In this document: positions 32,230 to 42,207 of the stretch, in pieces
Numbering within the stretch: the stretch's first letter is position 1
Layout of the letters: every line of letters starts with the position of its first letter
NCBI RefSeq assembly: GCF_013620795.1
Contig: NZ_LGLW01000007.1
Location: 204,411 to 268,410 of the forward strand
Reading direction: 5' to 3'
Source: Pseudomonas sp. Q2-TVG4-2
GTDB lineage: Bacteria > Pseudomonadota > Gammaproteobacteria > Pseudomonadales > Pseudomonadaceae
Length of the DNA: 64,000 bases
Made by a program: the position numbers and the translations under genes
Notes under the pieces: model-generated
What the model saw: the letters and a program-made list of their open reading frames with translations, nothing else
Databases searched by the model: none
What the model was told of the DNA's origin: nothing

Positions 32230-35031
32230 TCAGCGATCCGCAGCGGTAGCCCTGACACCTACCCAGTGCTCAATTAGCTCGCGCAGCTGGGACATCTCAA
32301 CAGGCTTTGCCATGTGGCCATCCATTCCGGCTTCGCGGGCGCGTTCCCGATGCTCGCTTAGGATATGCGCCGTCAAGGCGACCACTGGCGTCCGCGGGCG
32401 ACCCTCGGCAGCCTCCCAGGCGCGTAGCCGAGCTGTGGCCTCGAAGCCATCCATGATCGGCATTTCACAGTCCATCAGCACCAAGTCGTAAGATTGCGCC
32501 TTGATCGATGCGAGCGCCTCCTCACCATTGCTGGCTGTATCCGGCTTGAGGTTGAGTTTGCTCAACATACCTCTGATGACCTTGGTGGAAATGCTGTTGT
32601 CCTCTGCGACCAGGATGCGGAAATCGTCCGGCATCGAAAACGGCGCGCTGGCTTGGGTGATGGTGGACCGCGCAATCGCGCTGGTGCGGCGAGCGAGCTC
32701 GTCGGCCAGGGTGGTTTTCAGGGTATAGCCTGCCACGGGTTTGGCCAGGATGCGTTTGATCCCGGCATTGCGCGCGATGATCTTGCTTGGCGCGCTGCTC
32801 ATGCCGGTCAGCATGATCAGGAGGATATCGTGGTTTAGGCTGAAGTCTTCCTTAATCCTGCTGGCAAGTTGCATGCCCGTCATGCCCGGCATGTCCTGGT
32901 CGAGCAAGACTACATCGAAGTATTCATGCAGATGCGCCTTGGTGCGCAGCAGTGCCAGCGCCTCCTTGCCTGATGCTACCGCACTCACGTCCAATCCCCA
33001 GCTGCTGCACTGCTGGCTGAGCACCTTGCGGCAGGTATCGTTGTCATCGACGATGAGCAGGCGTGCGCCTTTCAGCTGGTTGTCGAGATCGCTGCCTGGT
33101 TGCTCCGAAAACTCCGCGCTCAGTGGCAGGCTTATCCAGAGCGTATTGCCGGCAATTCCGCCGGTTTGAATGCCGAACTCGCCGTCCATGAGGTGAACAA
33201 GCTGCCTGGCGATTATCAGGCCGAGGCGACCGCCGTGGCGGGTTGCAGCGAGGAAGTCACGGCTATCCAGAGCGGAGTTGAGCAGGGCGTCGCGCTCCTG
33301 CGTTTCCAGCGGCCGTCCGCTGTCCTGTACAGTGATGCGCAGCCGAGGCTGACCGTCGAGATCGTCCACCGCCGCGATCAACAGAACCTCGCCTTCCTCT
33401 GTCTGTTTGAATGCGTTTTCAAGCAGGTTCAGCAAGGCTTGGCGCAGACGGGTCGGATCACCTGCGACAACGTGCGGCATTTGCGGCTGGATGAAGCTGA
33501 TCAGTTCGACCTTCTGCTGCTCGGCCTTGGCGCGGAAGATGCCGAGGCAGTCCTCGATCAATGCGTTGAGGTCGAATTGCACATCGTCCAGCTCGATCTG
33601 CCCGGATTCCAGTTTGGAGATGTCCAGGATCTCGTTGATGAGGTTGAGCAGCTCGTTGCCGGAGCTGTGAATCGTCTGCACGTAGTCGCGTTGCTTGGCT
33701 GACAGCGAGGTGCTGAGCAACAGCTCGCTCATACCCAGTACCCCGTTCATCGGGGTGCGAATTTCGTGGCTCATCTTCGCCAGAAAATCCGCCTTTGTCC
33801 GCAACTCGGCGCTGGTCACCGCTTCGGCCGTATGCTGGTTGCGGCTGTCGGACTGAATTTGCCGCTGCCTTTCGAGCAGTGCGAAGCTGAGAATAAGCCC
33901 GGCACATGTGGCCACGCTGAACATAACCCCGGTCAGCCAGTCGGGGGCGAACTGGTTGAAACCCAGCAGGATCGGCAGAACAAGTATGAAGCCGCCATCG
34001 AACAACAGCATGCCGGCGACCAACAGCCGAGCTGGATCGTAGCGTTGACGCCAATGGTGGATAGCCACCGCGGTAACGTTGATGGCAGTCGCCAGCACCA
34101 TCGCGTAAATGAGCCAGCTGAACCAGAGCTGACCGGTGATCAGTATCGTCGCCCCCAATGCGATGAGGAGGCCTGCCTGTAGCGCGAGCAGGCCCGTCAC
34201 CCAAGCTGTCCTGCGGAAATGAAAAAAGCTAAAGGTGAAGATGAGCAAGCAAAGGCAAGCAAACAGTGCGGCGATGTCGGCGATCAGTGGTTGACTATAG
34301 ATCAACCTGGGTGACCATATCGCCAGCAGACCGAGGTTCGCCATGGCGCACGTCAGCAGCGCGCCATGCATCAGGGCGAGCCAGACATGGCTGTAACTGA
34401 GCGTATAAGCGAAGCGCAGCAGGTTGTAGATCATCAGCAACGCCAGAGCGCCGAACAGTGCCCCGAACAGGTAGGCCGGGCGGGCCAGCTCGACGAGGCC
34501 AACCTCATCCACCGAGTGGAACCAAGCCATGATCGGGTGCGATGACTGCAAACGGATGTACGCTTCGCGGGGCGCGCCATCGTTAGGCAGAGAAAACAGA
34601 TACGCACGTGCGGGCAGTGGGCGGGACTCCAACGGCCTTAGCTCGCCGGTTTCAATATGGCGCTCGATCTGTCCGTCCCGCAGTAGATAAAAGTCGAGAT
34701 ATTGCACGCGTGGGGCAAAGATCCACAGCCAGTTCGGCTGGGTGAAGGCGGGCAGGCTCACTTGTAGCCAGACGGCGTTATCGCTCGCGGGGGCGGCGTA
34801 GGCGCGTTGATCGATTCGCTGGAACAGACTGCGCTGATCCAGAATTTCCTTGAGCGTGAGCAAGCCTGATTGATCGACGAGCAACCGCCAGTTCGGCTCT
34901 GTTGCCTGTGTCGTATCAGTGGCTGCCGGAGGGGAGACCGGCTCGGTCGCCATGGCGAAAGCCGGCAACGCATTGAGCGCAGCCAGCAATAGAGTGAAGG
35001 CAAAAGCAATGGCGACCCAGACTCGACGCAC
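32230..35031 (-). CDS. retS: Hybrid sensor kinase RetS
   Basis: A 933-residue protein. Domains in order: signal peptide (1-28), 7TMR-DISMED2 periplasmic sensor (about 45-175), 7TMR-DISM transmembrane block (about 185-385), HisKA with H422 (SHEIRTP), HATPase (about 520-640), receiver 1 with D711, and receiver 2 with D854. P. aeruginosa RetS has this layout and also sits beside purD; it inhibits GacS and so sets the balance between acute and biofilm lifestyles through RsmY/Z. The ATP-site G1 box is degenerate (DSGRP, residues 570-574). The frame extends to 35445 inside purD, which is spurious. GTG 35031 with AAGGGA upstream gives a good signal peptide; ATG 35073 is the alternative. Confidence 0.9.
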   Translation of the reverse strand: MRRVWVAIAFAFTLLLAALNALPAFAMATEPVSPPAATDTTQATEPNWRLLVDQSGLLTLKEILDQRSLFQRIDQRAYAAPASDNAVWLQVSLPAFTQPNWLWIFAPRVQYLDFYLLRDGQIERHIETGELRPLESRPLPARAYLFSLPNDGAPREAYIRLQSSHPIMAWFHSVDEVGLVELARPAYLFGALFGALALLMIYNLLRFAYTLSYSHVWLALMHGALLTCAMANLGLLAIWSPRLIYSQPLIADIAALFACLCLLIFTFSFFHFRRTAWVTGLLALQAGLLIALGATILITGQLWFSWLIYAMVLATAINVTAVAIHHWRQRYDPARLLVAGMLLFDGGFILVLPILLGFNQFAPDWLTGVMFSVATCAGLILSFALLERQRQIQSDSRNQHTAEAVTSAELRTKADFLAKMSHEIRTPMNGVLGMSELLLSTSLSAKQRDYVQTIHSSGNELLNLINEILDISKLESGQIELDDVQFDLNALIEDCLGIFRAKAEQQKVELISFIQPQMPHVVAGDPTRLRQALLNLLENAFKQTEEGEVLLIAAVDDLDGQPRLRITVQDSGRPLETQERDALLNSALDSRDFLAATRHGGRLGLIIARQLVHLMDGEFGIQTGGIAGNTLWISLPLSAEFSEQPGSDLDNQLKGARLLIVDDNDTCRKVLSQQCSSWGLDVSAVASGKEALALLRTKAHLHEYFDVVLLDQDMPGMTGMQLASRIKEDFSLNHDILLIMLTGMSSAPSKIIARNAGIKRILAKPVAGYTLKTTLADELARRTSAIARSTITQASAPFSMPDDFRILVAEDNSISTKVIRGMLSKLNLKPDTASNGEEALASIKAQSYDLVLMDCEMPIMDGFEATARLRAWEAAEGRPRTPVVALTAHILSEHRERAREAGMDGHMAKPVEMSQLRELIEHWVGVRATAADR

Positions 35032-35146
35032 GATTGAAGTCCCTTCATCTATGTGACGGCGGATTATAGCCATCGCAATGAAGCCCTGTAACGCATGCAA
35101 CGGCAGATAAGCTCTACCGTTGCACACATTACAGTGATCTTCTCGA

Positions 35147-36451
35147 TCAGCCTTCGCCTTGTTCGCGTGCGATGGCGCGGTAGCCGATGTCGTGGCGGTA
35201 GAAGTGTCCGTCCCACTCGATGCGAGCGGCCAGCGCATAGGCGTTCTGCTGGGCAGCTGACACCGTTTCGCCCATGGCCGTCGCGCAAAGCACGCGACCG
35301 CCGGCTGTGGCGATCGTCCCATCCTGCAGCGCTGTGCCGGCATGGAAGACCTTGCCGTCCAGCTTGGCGGCTGCGTCCAGGCCCCGAATCGCGGCGCCCT
35401 TGGCGTAATCGCCGGGGTAGCCGCCAGCGGCCAGCACGACGCCAAGGCTCGGCCGCGGATCCCATTGCGCCTCGATCTTGTTCAGCGCCTTGGCCAGCGC
35501 GGCCTCAACTAGCAGGACCAGGCTGGACTGCAAGCGCAGCATGATCGGCTGGGTTTCGGGATCACCGAAGCGGCAGTTGAACTCGATTACCTTGGGCGCC
35601 CCGTTCCGGTCGATCATCAGGCCGGCATAGAGGAAGCCGGTATAGACGTTGCCTTCTGCAGCCATACCCTTGACGGTCGGCCATATCACTTCGTCCATGA
35701 CGCGCTGATGGATCTCTGCAGTGACCACTGGCGCTGGCGAATAGGCGCCCATGCCGCCAGTGTTCGGGCCCGTATCGCCATCGCCAACACGCTTGTGATC
35801 CTGGCTCGTGGCCATCGGCAACACGTTGGCGCCATCCACCATGACAATAAAGCTGGCTTCTTCACCCTCGAGGAACTCCTCGATCACCACCCGGGCGCCC
35901 GCATCGCCAAACGCATTACCCGAGAGCATGTCGCGCACGGCCTCCTCTGCCTCCGCCAGCGTCATGGCGACGATCACGCCCTTGCCGGCCGCCAGGCCGT
36001 CGGCCTTGATTACGATGGGCGCGCCACCGCTTTTCAAGGCATGGGCACGCAGATAGGCCAGCGCAGGCTCCACCTCGGTGAAGTTCTGGTAGCCGGCTGT
36101 GGGGATCTGGTGGCGGGCCAGGAAGTCCTTGGTGAAGGCCTTGGAGCCTTCCAGCTGCGCGGCGGCGGCGGTGGGGCCGAAGCAATCTAGACCGCGTGCG
36201 CGGAACAGATCGACCACTCCTTTGACCAGCGGGGCCTCGGGGCCGACGATGGTCAGCTGCACATGTTGTTCGGCGAAGTCGGCCAGCTGCTCGATGGCTA
36301 GCACGTCAATGGCGATGTTTTCGCATTTCGCTTCGGTGGCGGTGCCAGCGTTGCCGGGGGCGACGAAGACTTTTTTGACGCGTGGGTCCTGCGCGACCTT
36401 CCAGGCTAGGGCGTGCTCACGGCCACCGCTGCCAATGATCAAAACATTCAT
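35147..36451 (-). CDS. purD: Phosphoribosylamine-glycine ligase
   Basis: A 434-residue ATP-grasp enzyme making GAR in purine synthesis. Seen: [32 protein letters not shown], the [19 protein letters not shown]-grasp loop, [24 protein letters not shown] segment with TGGMGAYSP, and [12 protein letters not shown]. The C-terminus (about 420-434) carries a few extra residues compared with typical length. It lies downstream of purH on the same strand with an 88-nt gap that contains a repeat. Confidence 0.96.
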   Translation of the reverse strand: MNVLIIGSGGREHALAWKVAQDPRVKKVFVAPGNAGTATEAKCENIAIDVLAIEQLADFAEQHVQLTIVGPEAPLVKGVVDLFRARGLDCFGPTAAAAQLEGSKAFTKDFLARHQIPTAGYQNFTEVEPALAYLRAHALKSGGAPIVIKADGLAAGKGVIVAMTLAEAEEAVRDMLSGNAFGDAGARVVIEEFLEGEEASFIVMVDGANVLPMATSQDHKRVGDGDTGPNTGGMGAYSPAPVVTAEIHQRVMDEVIWPTVKGMAAEGNVYTGFLYAGLMIDRNGAPKVIEFNCRFGDPETQPIMLRLQSSLVLLVEAALAKALNKIEAQWDPRPSLGVVLAAGGYPGDYAKGAAIRGLDAAAKLDGKVFHAGTALQDGTIATAGGRVLCATAMGETVSAAQQNAYALAARIEWDGHFYRHDIGYRAIAREQGEG

Positions 36452-36464
36452 ACTCGAATCTCTC

Positions 36465-36540
36465 GTCTGAGAGCTGGAAGCTGAAAGCTGAAAGCTGAAA
36501 GCGGGGGGGCTTCAGGCGTCCAGCTTCAGGCTTCGAGCTT
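36465..36540. repeat. AAGCTGA-type repeat and imperfect inverted copy between purH and purD
   Basis: Starting at 36472, AGCTGGA/AGCTGAA units repeat four times (GGAAGCTGAAAGCTGAAAGC...), then seven Gs, then a roughly inverse-complementary block (GCTTCAGGCGTCCAGCTTCAGGC, 36509-36531). The transcript could form a long stem. Similar AGCTTGAAGCTG-type intergenic repeats are common in Pseudomonas genomes. Confidence 0.6.
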
Positions 36541-38150
36541 TAGTGCCTGAAATGGCGCATGCCCGTGAATACCATGGCGATGCCAGCTTCGTCAGCAGCG
36601 GCAATCACTTCGGCATCGCGCATCGAGCCGCCGGGCTGGATCACCGCAGTGATGCCGGCCTTGGCTGCATTGTCGATGCCGTCTCGGAAGGGGAAGAAGG
36701 CGTCGCTCGCCATCACCGCGCCTGGAACCGGCAGGCCGGCATGTTCGGCCTTGATCGCGGCGATGCGTGCGGAATTGACCCGGCTCATCTGCCCCGCGCC
36801 GACACCGACGGTCTGGCGGTTCTTGGCGTAGACGATGGCGTTGGACTTGACGAACTTGGCCACCTTCCAGGCGAAGATTAGGTCGTAAATTTCCTGCTCT
36901 GTTGGTGCCCGCTGGGTCACTACCTTGAGATCAGCTTCATGGATCATGCCGATGTCGCGGCTCTGTACCAGCAGCCCTCCGTTGACACGCTTGAAGTCCC
37001 AACCTGGCGCACGCTCGGCTGGCCATTGGCCGCATTCGAGCAGGCGCACATTGGCCTTGGTGGCGATTACATTGCGGGCCTCGGCGGAGATACTCGGAGC
37101 GATGATTACCTCGACGAATTGCCGCTCGACAATGGCCTTTGCGGTTTCGCCGTCCAGCTCACGGTTGAAGGCGATGATGCCGCCGAATGCCGATTCGCTG
37201 TCGGTGGCGTAGGCCAGCTCGTAGGCCTGACGGATGCCGCCTTCGTCTTCCGGTACCACCGCGACGCCACAAGGATTGGCGTGCTTGACGATGACGCAGG
37301 CCGGCTTGACGAAGCTCTTCACACACTCCAGTGCGGCGTCGGTATCGGAGACATTGTTGAAGGACAGTTCCTTGCCCTGTAACTGGCGGGCAGTGGCGAT
37401 GCAAGCTTCGTCGGCAGTTTCGACGTAAAACGCCGCGATCTGATGCGGGTTCTCACCGTAGCGCATGTCCTGCGCCTTCACGAACTGAGTGGTGAAGGTG
37501 CGCGGGAGCAGGCTGCGGCCTTCAGTGGAAAGGGTTTCGGCGCGCTGGTCGACGGTGCCCAGGTAGTTGGCGATCATGCCGTCGTAGGACGCGGTGTGCT
37601 CGAACGCCTTGAGCGCCAGGTCGAAGCGCTGGGCATAGGTCAGGCCGCCGCTCTGCAGGTTCTCGATGACGCTGGCGTAATCATCGGCGTTGACCACGAT
37701 GGCGACGTCCTTGTGGTTCTTCGCGGCGCTGCGGACCATGGTCGGGCCGCCAATGTCGATGTTCTCGATAGCGTCCGGCAGAGAGCAGCCTGGCTTGGCG
37801 ACGGTGGCAGCGAAGGGATAAAGGTTGACCGCGACCAAATCGATCGGGTTGATGCCGTGCTCTGTCATGACCGCACCATCCAGATCGCGGCGGCCGAGGA
37901 TGCCACCGTGAATCTTCGGGTGCAGAGTTTTCACCCGGCCGTCCATCATTTCCGGAAAGCCGGTGTAATCGGCGACTTCGACTGCGGCGATGTCATTTTC
38001 ACGCAGCAGCTTGAAGGTACCGCCGGTGGACAGGATCTCGACGCCGAGAGCGGCGAGCTCGCGGGCAAATTCAACGACGCCGGTCTTGTCGGACACGCTG
38101 ATCAGCGCGCGGCGGACGGGGAGGCGGGTGCTTTGGTCGGTCATAGACAT
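36540..38150 (-). CDS. purH: Bifunctional AICAR transformylase/IMP cyclohydrolase
   Basis: A 536-residue enzyme for the last two steps of IMP synthesis. Seen: N-terminal IMP cyclohydrolase domain (about 10-200) with [27 protein letters not shown] and [13 protein letters not shown], then the transformylase domain with [37 protein letters not shown] and the C-terminal [17 protein letters not shown] block. The start is preceded by TAGGAAATGTCT. It is downstream of fis and forms a purH-purD unit. Confidence 0.96.
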   Translation of the reverse strand: MSMTDQSTRLPVRRALISVSDKTGVVEFARELAALGVEILSTGGTFKLLRENDIAAVEVADYTGFPEMMDGRVKTLHPKIHGGILGRRDLDGAVMTEHGINPIDLVAVNLYPFAATVAKPGCSLPDAIENIDIGGPTMVRSAAKNHKDVAIVVNADDYASVIENLQSGGLTYAQRFDLALKAFEHTASYDGMIANYLGTVDQRAETLSTEGRSLLPRTFTTQFVKAQDMRYGENPHQIAAFYVETADEACIATARQLQGKELSFNNVSDTDAALECVKSFVKPACVIVKHANPCGVAVVPEDEGGIRQAYELAYATDSESAFGGIIAFNRELDGETAKAIVERQFVEVIIAPSISAEARNVIATKANVRLLECGQWPAERAPGWDFKRVNGGLLVQSRDIGMIHEADLKVVTQRAPTEQEIYDLIFAWKVAKFVKSNAIVYAKNRQTVGVGAGQMSRVNSARIAAIKAEHAGLPVPGAVMASDAFFPFRDGIDNAAKAGITAVIQPGGSMRDAEVIAAADEAGIAMVFTGMRHFRH

Positions 38151-38229
38151 TTCCTAGGAGCTACAGGCTGCAAGCGGGAGGCCCCAGGCGAAACGGCTTG
38201 CTACCGTTCCCTCGGAGCGCGCCGCTGTG

Positions 38230-38550
38230 TCAGAGAAGATCGTACTGCTTGAGTTTCTTGCGCAGGGTGCCGCGATTCAGACCCAGCAGCTCTGAGGCTT
38301 TGGTCTGGTTACCCTTGACGTAATTCATCACGGTTTCCAGCAGCGGCGCTTCCACTTCGGAAAGCACCAGGTTGTAAACGTCCGTGACGTCAGCGCCTTC
38401 GAGATGGGCGAAATAGTTGTGCAACGCCTTTTCTACACTGCCGCGCAGGGTCTGGCCTGCTTCGCTCGGTGTGTTGAGGTGTTGCTTGAGGTTCACGTTG
38501 TCGCTCACGGATGTTATTCCAGTTACCAGTGTTTCGTTCAACAGCGTCAT
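38230..38550 (-). CDS. fis: Nucleoid-associated protein Fis
   Basis: A 106-residue DNA-bending protein. Seen: C-terminal helix-turn-helix (about 80-104: [21 protein letters not shown]) and the preceding long helices around [20 protein letters not shown]. Its start overlaps the dusB stop by 4 nt (ATGA), the conserved dusB-fis operon of gammaproteobacteria. Confidence 0.96.
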   Translation of the reverse strand: MTLLNETLVTGITSVSDNVNLKQHLNTPSEAGQTLRGSVEKALHNYFAHLEGADVTDVYNLVLSEVEAPLLETVMNYVKGNQTKASELLGLNRGTLRKKLKQYDLL

Positions 38551-39560
38551 GCAGCCACCCCTTTTCCATCCCCTGAATCAGGGCCTGTTCGGCGTTCGGC
38601 CAGAAAGGCCCGAACACTGGCGCATTGCGCGTCCCTGTCTTCCAAACCATTGAACCGGGCGCGGTACTCGCGCGCGCCGGGCAGTGTTGCGAGATACCAA
38701 CTGACATGCTTGCGCGCGATTCGCACGCCCATCACATCGCCGTAAAAAGCATGGAGGGCCCGCAGGTGATCCAACAAGATGCTTTCGACCTCGGTCAGGT
38801 CCGGCGGGGCCAGCAGCTCACCGGTTGCGAGGTAGTGATTGATCTCGCGAAAAATCCAGGGTCTCCCCTGGGCTGCCCGACCAATCAACAGTGCGTCGGC
38901 TCCTGTTGCCTTCAGTACCTGGCTTGCCTTCAGCGGCGTATCGATGTCTCCATTGGCAAATACCGGAATCGACACCGCCTGCTTGATCGCCGCAATGGTG
39001 TCGTACTCGGCCTCGCCCGTGTAAAGGTCGGCACGTGTACGACCATGCACGGCCAGCGCTGCGATTCCGGATTGTTCGGCGATCTTCGCCACCGTAAGTC
39101 CGTTCTTGTTCTGCCTGTCCCAGCCGGTGCGGATCTTCAAGGTCACCGGAACGTCAACCGCACCGACCACGGCCTCGAGTATTTCCGAGATGAGTCGTTC
39201 GTCTTTCATCAATGCCGAGCCTGCGGCCTTATTGCAAACCTTCTTCGCGGGGCAGCCCATATTGATATCGATGATTTGCGCGCCAAGCTCGACGTTGCGA
39301 ATGGCGGCCTCGGCAAGCATCCGTGAATCGCCCCCGGCGATCTGCACGGAACGGGGCTCCGGATCTCCTTCATGCAACAGGCGCAGACGCGACTTGCGAC
39401 TGTTCCATAGGCGTACATCGCTGGTCACCATTTCCGATACCACCAAGCCGGCACCGAGACGCCGGCATAACTGACGGAACGGCTGATCGGTCACGCCAGC
39501 CATGGGCGCGAGGATCAATCGGTTCGGAAGGATATAAGGACCGATGCGTACCGCTGACAT
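38547..39560 (-). CDS. dusB: tRNA-dihydrouridine synthase B
   Basis: A 337-residue flavoenzyme that reduces uridines in tRNA. Seen: [47 protein letters not shown] with the catalytic cysteine (the second, near residue 107), [26 protein letters not shown] and [13 protein letters not shown]. It is the first gene of the dusB-fis operon. Confidence 0.96.
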   Translation of the reverse strand: MSAVRIGPYILPNRLILAPMAGVTDQPFRQLCRRLGAGLVVSEMVTSDVRLWNSRKSRLRLLHEGDPEPRSVQIAGGDSRMLAEAAIRNVELGAQIIDINMGCPAKKVCNKAAGSALMKDERLISEILEAVVGAVDVPVTLKIRTGWDRQNKNGLTVAKIAEQSGIAALAVHGRTRADLYTGEAEYDTIAAIKQAVSIPVFANGDIDTPLKASQVLKATGADALLIGRAAQGRPWIFREINHYLATGELLAPPDLTEVESILLDHLRALHAFYGDVMGVRIARKHVSWYLATLPGAREYRARFNGLEDRDAQCASVRAFLAERRTGPDSGDGKGVAA

Positions 39561-39620
39561 GAAGATTCCCTGCTTGGAGCCTGCTTGTTAGGTCGATCGG
39601 GACAGCAAAAAAGGGTGTGC

Positions 39621-39648
39621 ATAATACCCGCTCCGGATGACGGGTTAA
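39621..39648 (-). promoter_or_regulatory. Probable dusB-fis promoter
   Basis: On the minus strand TTAACC (39643-39648), a 16-nt spacer and TATTAT (39621-39626), giving a transcript start near 39613 and a leader of about 50 nt. A GC-rich GCGGGT tract sits just before the -10, and a CGGG..CCCG dyad surrounds the promoter. Confidence 0.5.
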
Positions 39649-39769
39649 AGGTTGTTCTGAACAAAATCTGAACAGCCTCAAGCTTATAACCGACAGCGGG
39701 ATTGGCATGTCGATGCGACAGGCGGCACCTGATCGCAGCGCTCTAGGACGCCGCAACCCGAGCGAACGT

Positions 39770-41062
39770 CTATTCGGGTGAGCGGAAGCTCAGGCTGTAG
39801 TTGACTGCCTTGGCGCCTGGGTCAAGGATGTCCAGCGCGATGTGGATCGGGATCTGCGATGGCATTTGCCGCTGGCCGGCGAGCTCCCCGGAAAGATACT
39901 CGCCGGGCTTGAAAATACGGCGCGCCTGGGTCTGCCCGTTGATATCGTCGAAGCGGATTTCCAACAGCGGGAACGGCTGAGGGAAGGAGGCGCGGTTGTA
40001 GATGATCGCATCGACCACCAGCGCTCCAGCGAAATCCGGATGGCTGCGCACCACCAGATTACTGCTCTTGATCTGACTGATATCCACGCGGGGTGGCAAT
40101 TCGCAGCCCAGCGCAGGGCAGATTTTCTCGAGCCATGGCCGGTATTCGTCCTGCCGCGCCACCTCGTCGAAGTTGTACGCCACGTACTGGGCCGCCAGAG
40201 CAAGCAGGGCGATCAGGTTCAAAAGACCCCAGCCTAACCAGCGGCCCCAGGGCCGGCGGCGTGCTTGCCAATCGAGCTGCAATGGCTCGTCATCGAGCTC
40301 GAACAGAGGGTCTTCATCCCTGCGACTCGAGCGATCTACGGTGCGCTGGTCCTCGTCGTCGGAGCTATCCGGCAGGTTGGTGTGTGGCGGCTCGTCATCG
40401 GGCTCGATAACGCTATCAAATACAGGCTCGACGCGATCCTCTGAGTCAAGACGCTTCGCTAGCGGGCCGCGCGGGCTCGTCAATGGGCTGGGCGGCGCCG
40501 GGTGCTCGGCGCTGACGGGGGTGAAGTGCAGTTCCGTCGTGCCGGAGGGTGATTCGGCCGTGAAGGATGGCTCCGCTTGTGTGCGATGGTCGGAACCTGG
40601 CGTGTCGCTTTCCGCACGGAGCAACTGTTCGGCCCAAACCTCGTCAGCCTCGGTTGGCTGATCGTCGGCGCGCGACTGCAGGCTCTCCCTGGATTGCGGC
40701 TCGAGCTCGAGAAACTCACGCGACAGTTCCAACTCCTGCCGCTCGAGCTTCGCCAGTTCTTCGTCCAGATCGAGGTTGTCCAAGTCCAGATCATCGTGGA
40801 TCCACAACGTGCTGTCTTCAGCCGCAGGCGTCGTCTGCGGTTGCGTCCTGGCTTGTGTAGGGGCGGTAGCGAGGGGGTTGCTGGCTTCGGCTGTATCCGC
40901 CGTACTGCCGTCGTTCGCATCGGCCCCGTGCAGGTGACGGGCTGCATTGAACAGCTCCATGCAGGCGCCGCAGCGCACCACGCCATGGGCAGCAGCGAGC
41001 TGGGTGCGGCTGATACGGAAACTGGTGCGGCAATGTGGGCACTGGGTGACGAAGCTGGTCAT
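39770..41062 (-). CDS. Zinc-ribbon and DUF3426 membrane protein
   Basis: A 430-residue protein. Seen: an MJ0042-type zinc ribbon (residues 8-34: CPHC...CGAC), a long acidic disordered linker (about 45-268, rich in Asp, Glu, Ser, Pro, with DLDLDNLDLDEELAKLE at 91-107), one transmembrane helix (about 273-297), and a C-terminal periplasmic DUF3426 domain (about 300-430). The family is of unknown function and usually sits next to prmA, as here (118-nt gap to prmA). Confidence 0.85.
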   Translation of the reverse strand: MTSFVTQCPHCRTSFRISRTQLAAAHGVVRCGACMELFNAARHLHGADANDGSTADTAEASNPLATAPTQARTQPQTTPAAEDSTLWIHDDLDLDNLDLDEELAKLERQELELSREFLELEPQSRESLQSRADDQPTEADEVWAEQLLRAESDTPGSDHRTQAEPSFTAESPSGTTELHFTPVSAEHPAPPSPLTSPRGPLAKRLDSEDRVEPVFDSVIEPDDEPPHTNLPDSSDDEDQRTVDRSSRRDEDPLFELDDEPLQLDWQARRRPWGRWLGWGLLNLIALLALAAQYVAYNFDEVARQDEYRPWLEKICPALGCELPPRVDISQIKSSNLVVRSHPDFAGALVVDAIIYNRASFPQPFPLLEIRFDDINGQTQARRIFKPGEYLSGELAGQRQMPSQIPIHIALDILDPGAKAVNYSLSFRSPE

Positions 41063-41179
41063 GCATTGGTCCGGCGGAAATGCCCGTAGTCTAGCGCATG
41101 CTTGCCGATGAGCGGCAGCGGCGGTTAGCGGTGGGATCGCGGATTTGCTTAGACGATCCCGCTCGATACTCGGCCGGGT

Positions 41180-42061
41180 TCAGCGGTGCCGGGTACCGGT
41201 GATTCGTACCCAGCCGTCCTTCTCCGCGGTAGGGTCAAGGTCGAACTGGCTCGCGTAGGCGGCACGGACGTCTTCCGCCTGCTCGGCCAGGACCCCCGAC
41301 AGGGCCAGCTGGCCGCCCGGCTTGACCCGCTCGATAATTCGCGGCGCCAGCGCCACCAGCGGGCCGGCGAGAATGTTGGCCACGACCACGTCAGACTGAC
41401 CCGCCGGCAACTGCTCCGGCAGGTAGAGCGGGAAGCGCTCCGGGGCGATGCCGTTGCGCCCGGCGTTGTCACGCGATGCTTCCAGCGCTTGCACGTCGAT
41501 GTCGGTACCTACCGCCCGCTCGGCCCCTAGGAGCAGGGCGGCGATTGCGAGAATGCCCGATCCGCAGCCAAAATCCAGCACCTGCAGGCCGTCCAGCCGC
41601 TGAGCATCCAGCCATTCCAGGCACAGTGCCGTCGTCGGGTGGGTGCCAGTGCCAAAGGCGAGACCGGGATCGAGCAGCAGGTTCACTGCATCCGGTTCGG
41701 GGGCGGCGTGCCAGCTGGGCACGATCCACAGCCGGCGGCCAAAACGCATCGGATGGAAGTTGTCCATCCAGCTGCGTTCCCAGTCCTGGTCTTCGATGCG
41801 CTCCAGTTGATAGTTGGGTAGTTCACCACCGATCAATAACTGCAAATGGGCGAGCAGGTTGGCCTCGTCGGTATCGCTTTCGAACAGGGCCAGCAGGTGG
41901 GTGTGCGACCACAGCGGTGTGGTGCCGAGATCTGGCTCGAAGATCGGCTGGTCTTCGGCGTCCATGAAGGTTACCGATACTGCACCGACGCCCAGCAGCG
42001 CGTCTTCGAGGGTTTCCGCCTGTTCTGGAGTGATAGCGAGACGAAGTTGTAACCAGGACAT
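41180..42061 (-). CDS. prmA: Ribosomal protein L11 methyltransferase
   Basis: A 293-residue SAM-dependent enzyme that trimethylates L11. Seen: N-terminal L11-binding domain (about 1-60, [22 protein letters not shown]), [16 protein letters not shown], the SAM-binding [33 protein letters not shown] and [16 protein letters not shown]. It lies upstream of the DUF3426 gene on the same strand. Confidence 0.96.
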   Translation of the reverse strand: MSWLQLRLAITPEQAETLEDALLGVGAVSVTFMDAEDQPIFEPDLGTTPLWSHTHLLALFESDTDEANLLAHLQLLIGGELPNYQLERIEDQDWERSWMDNFHPMRFGRRLWIVPSWHAAPEPDAVNLLLDPGLAFGTGTHPTTALCLEWLDAQRLDGLQVLDFGCGSGILAIAALLLGAERAVGTDIDVQALEASRDNAGRNGIAPERFPLYLPEQLPAGQSDVVVANILAGPLVALAPRIIERVKPGGQLALSGVLAEQAEDVRAAYASQFDLDPTAEKDGWVRITGTRHR

Positions 42062-42164
42062 GAAAGCCTCTCGGATATGGACGGCCGCTTGAGCGGGCGG
42101 TCAGAAAAAGAGCAAGCTTACTGTGCAGCAGCGCTGGCTTCCATCATTCGCATGCGTCAGAAAC

Positions 42165-42193
42165 GACAAGGGCCGCCATCGGCAGCCCTTGTC
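42165..42193 (-). terminator. Hairpin terminator of the accBC operon
   Basis: A 9-bp perfect stem (42165-42173 with 42185-42193), extended inward to about 13 bp through a G-U pair with a GAT loop. On the minus strand it is followed by GTTTCTG, a short T-tract. It ends 14 nt after the accC stop and so should terminate the aroQ-accB-accC transcript. Confidence 0.7.
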
Positions 42194-42207
42194 AGCGCAA
42201 CACTGGA

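Noticed and set aside
35032..35445. N-terminal extension of the retS frame into purD
   Set aside because: The extra 138 residues are the shadow of purD's end and lack a signal peptide; starting at 35031 gives the family length and a clean signal sequence.
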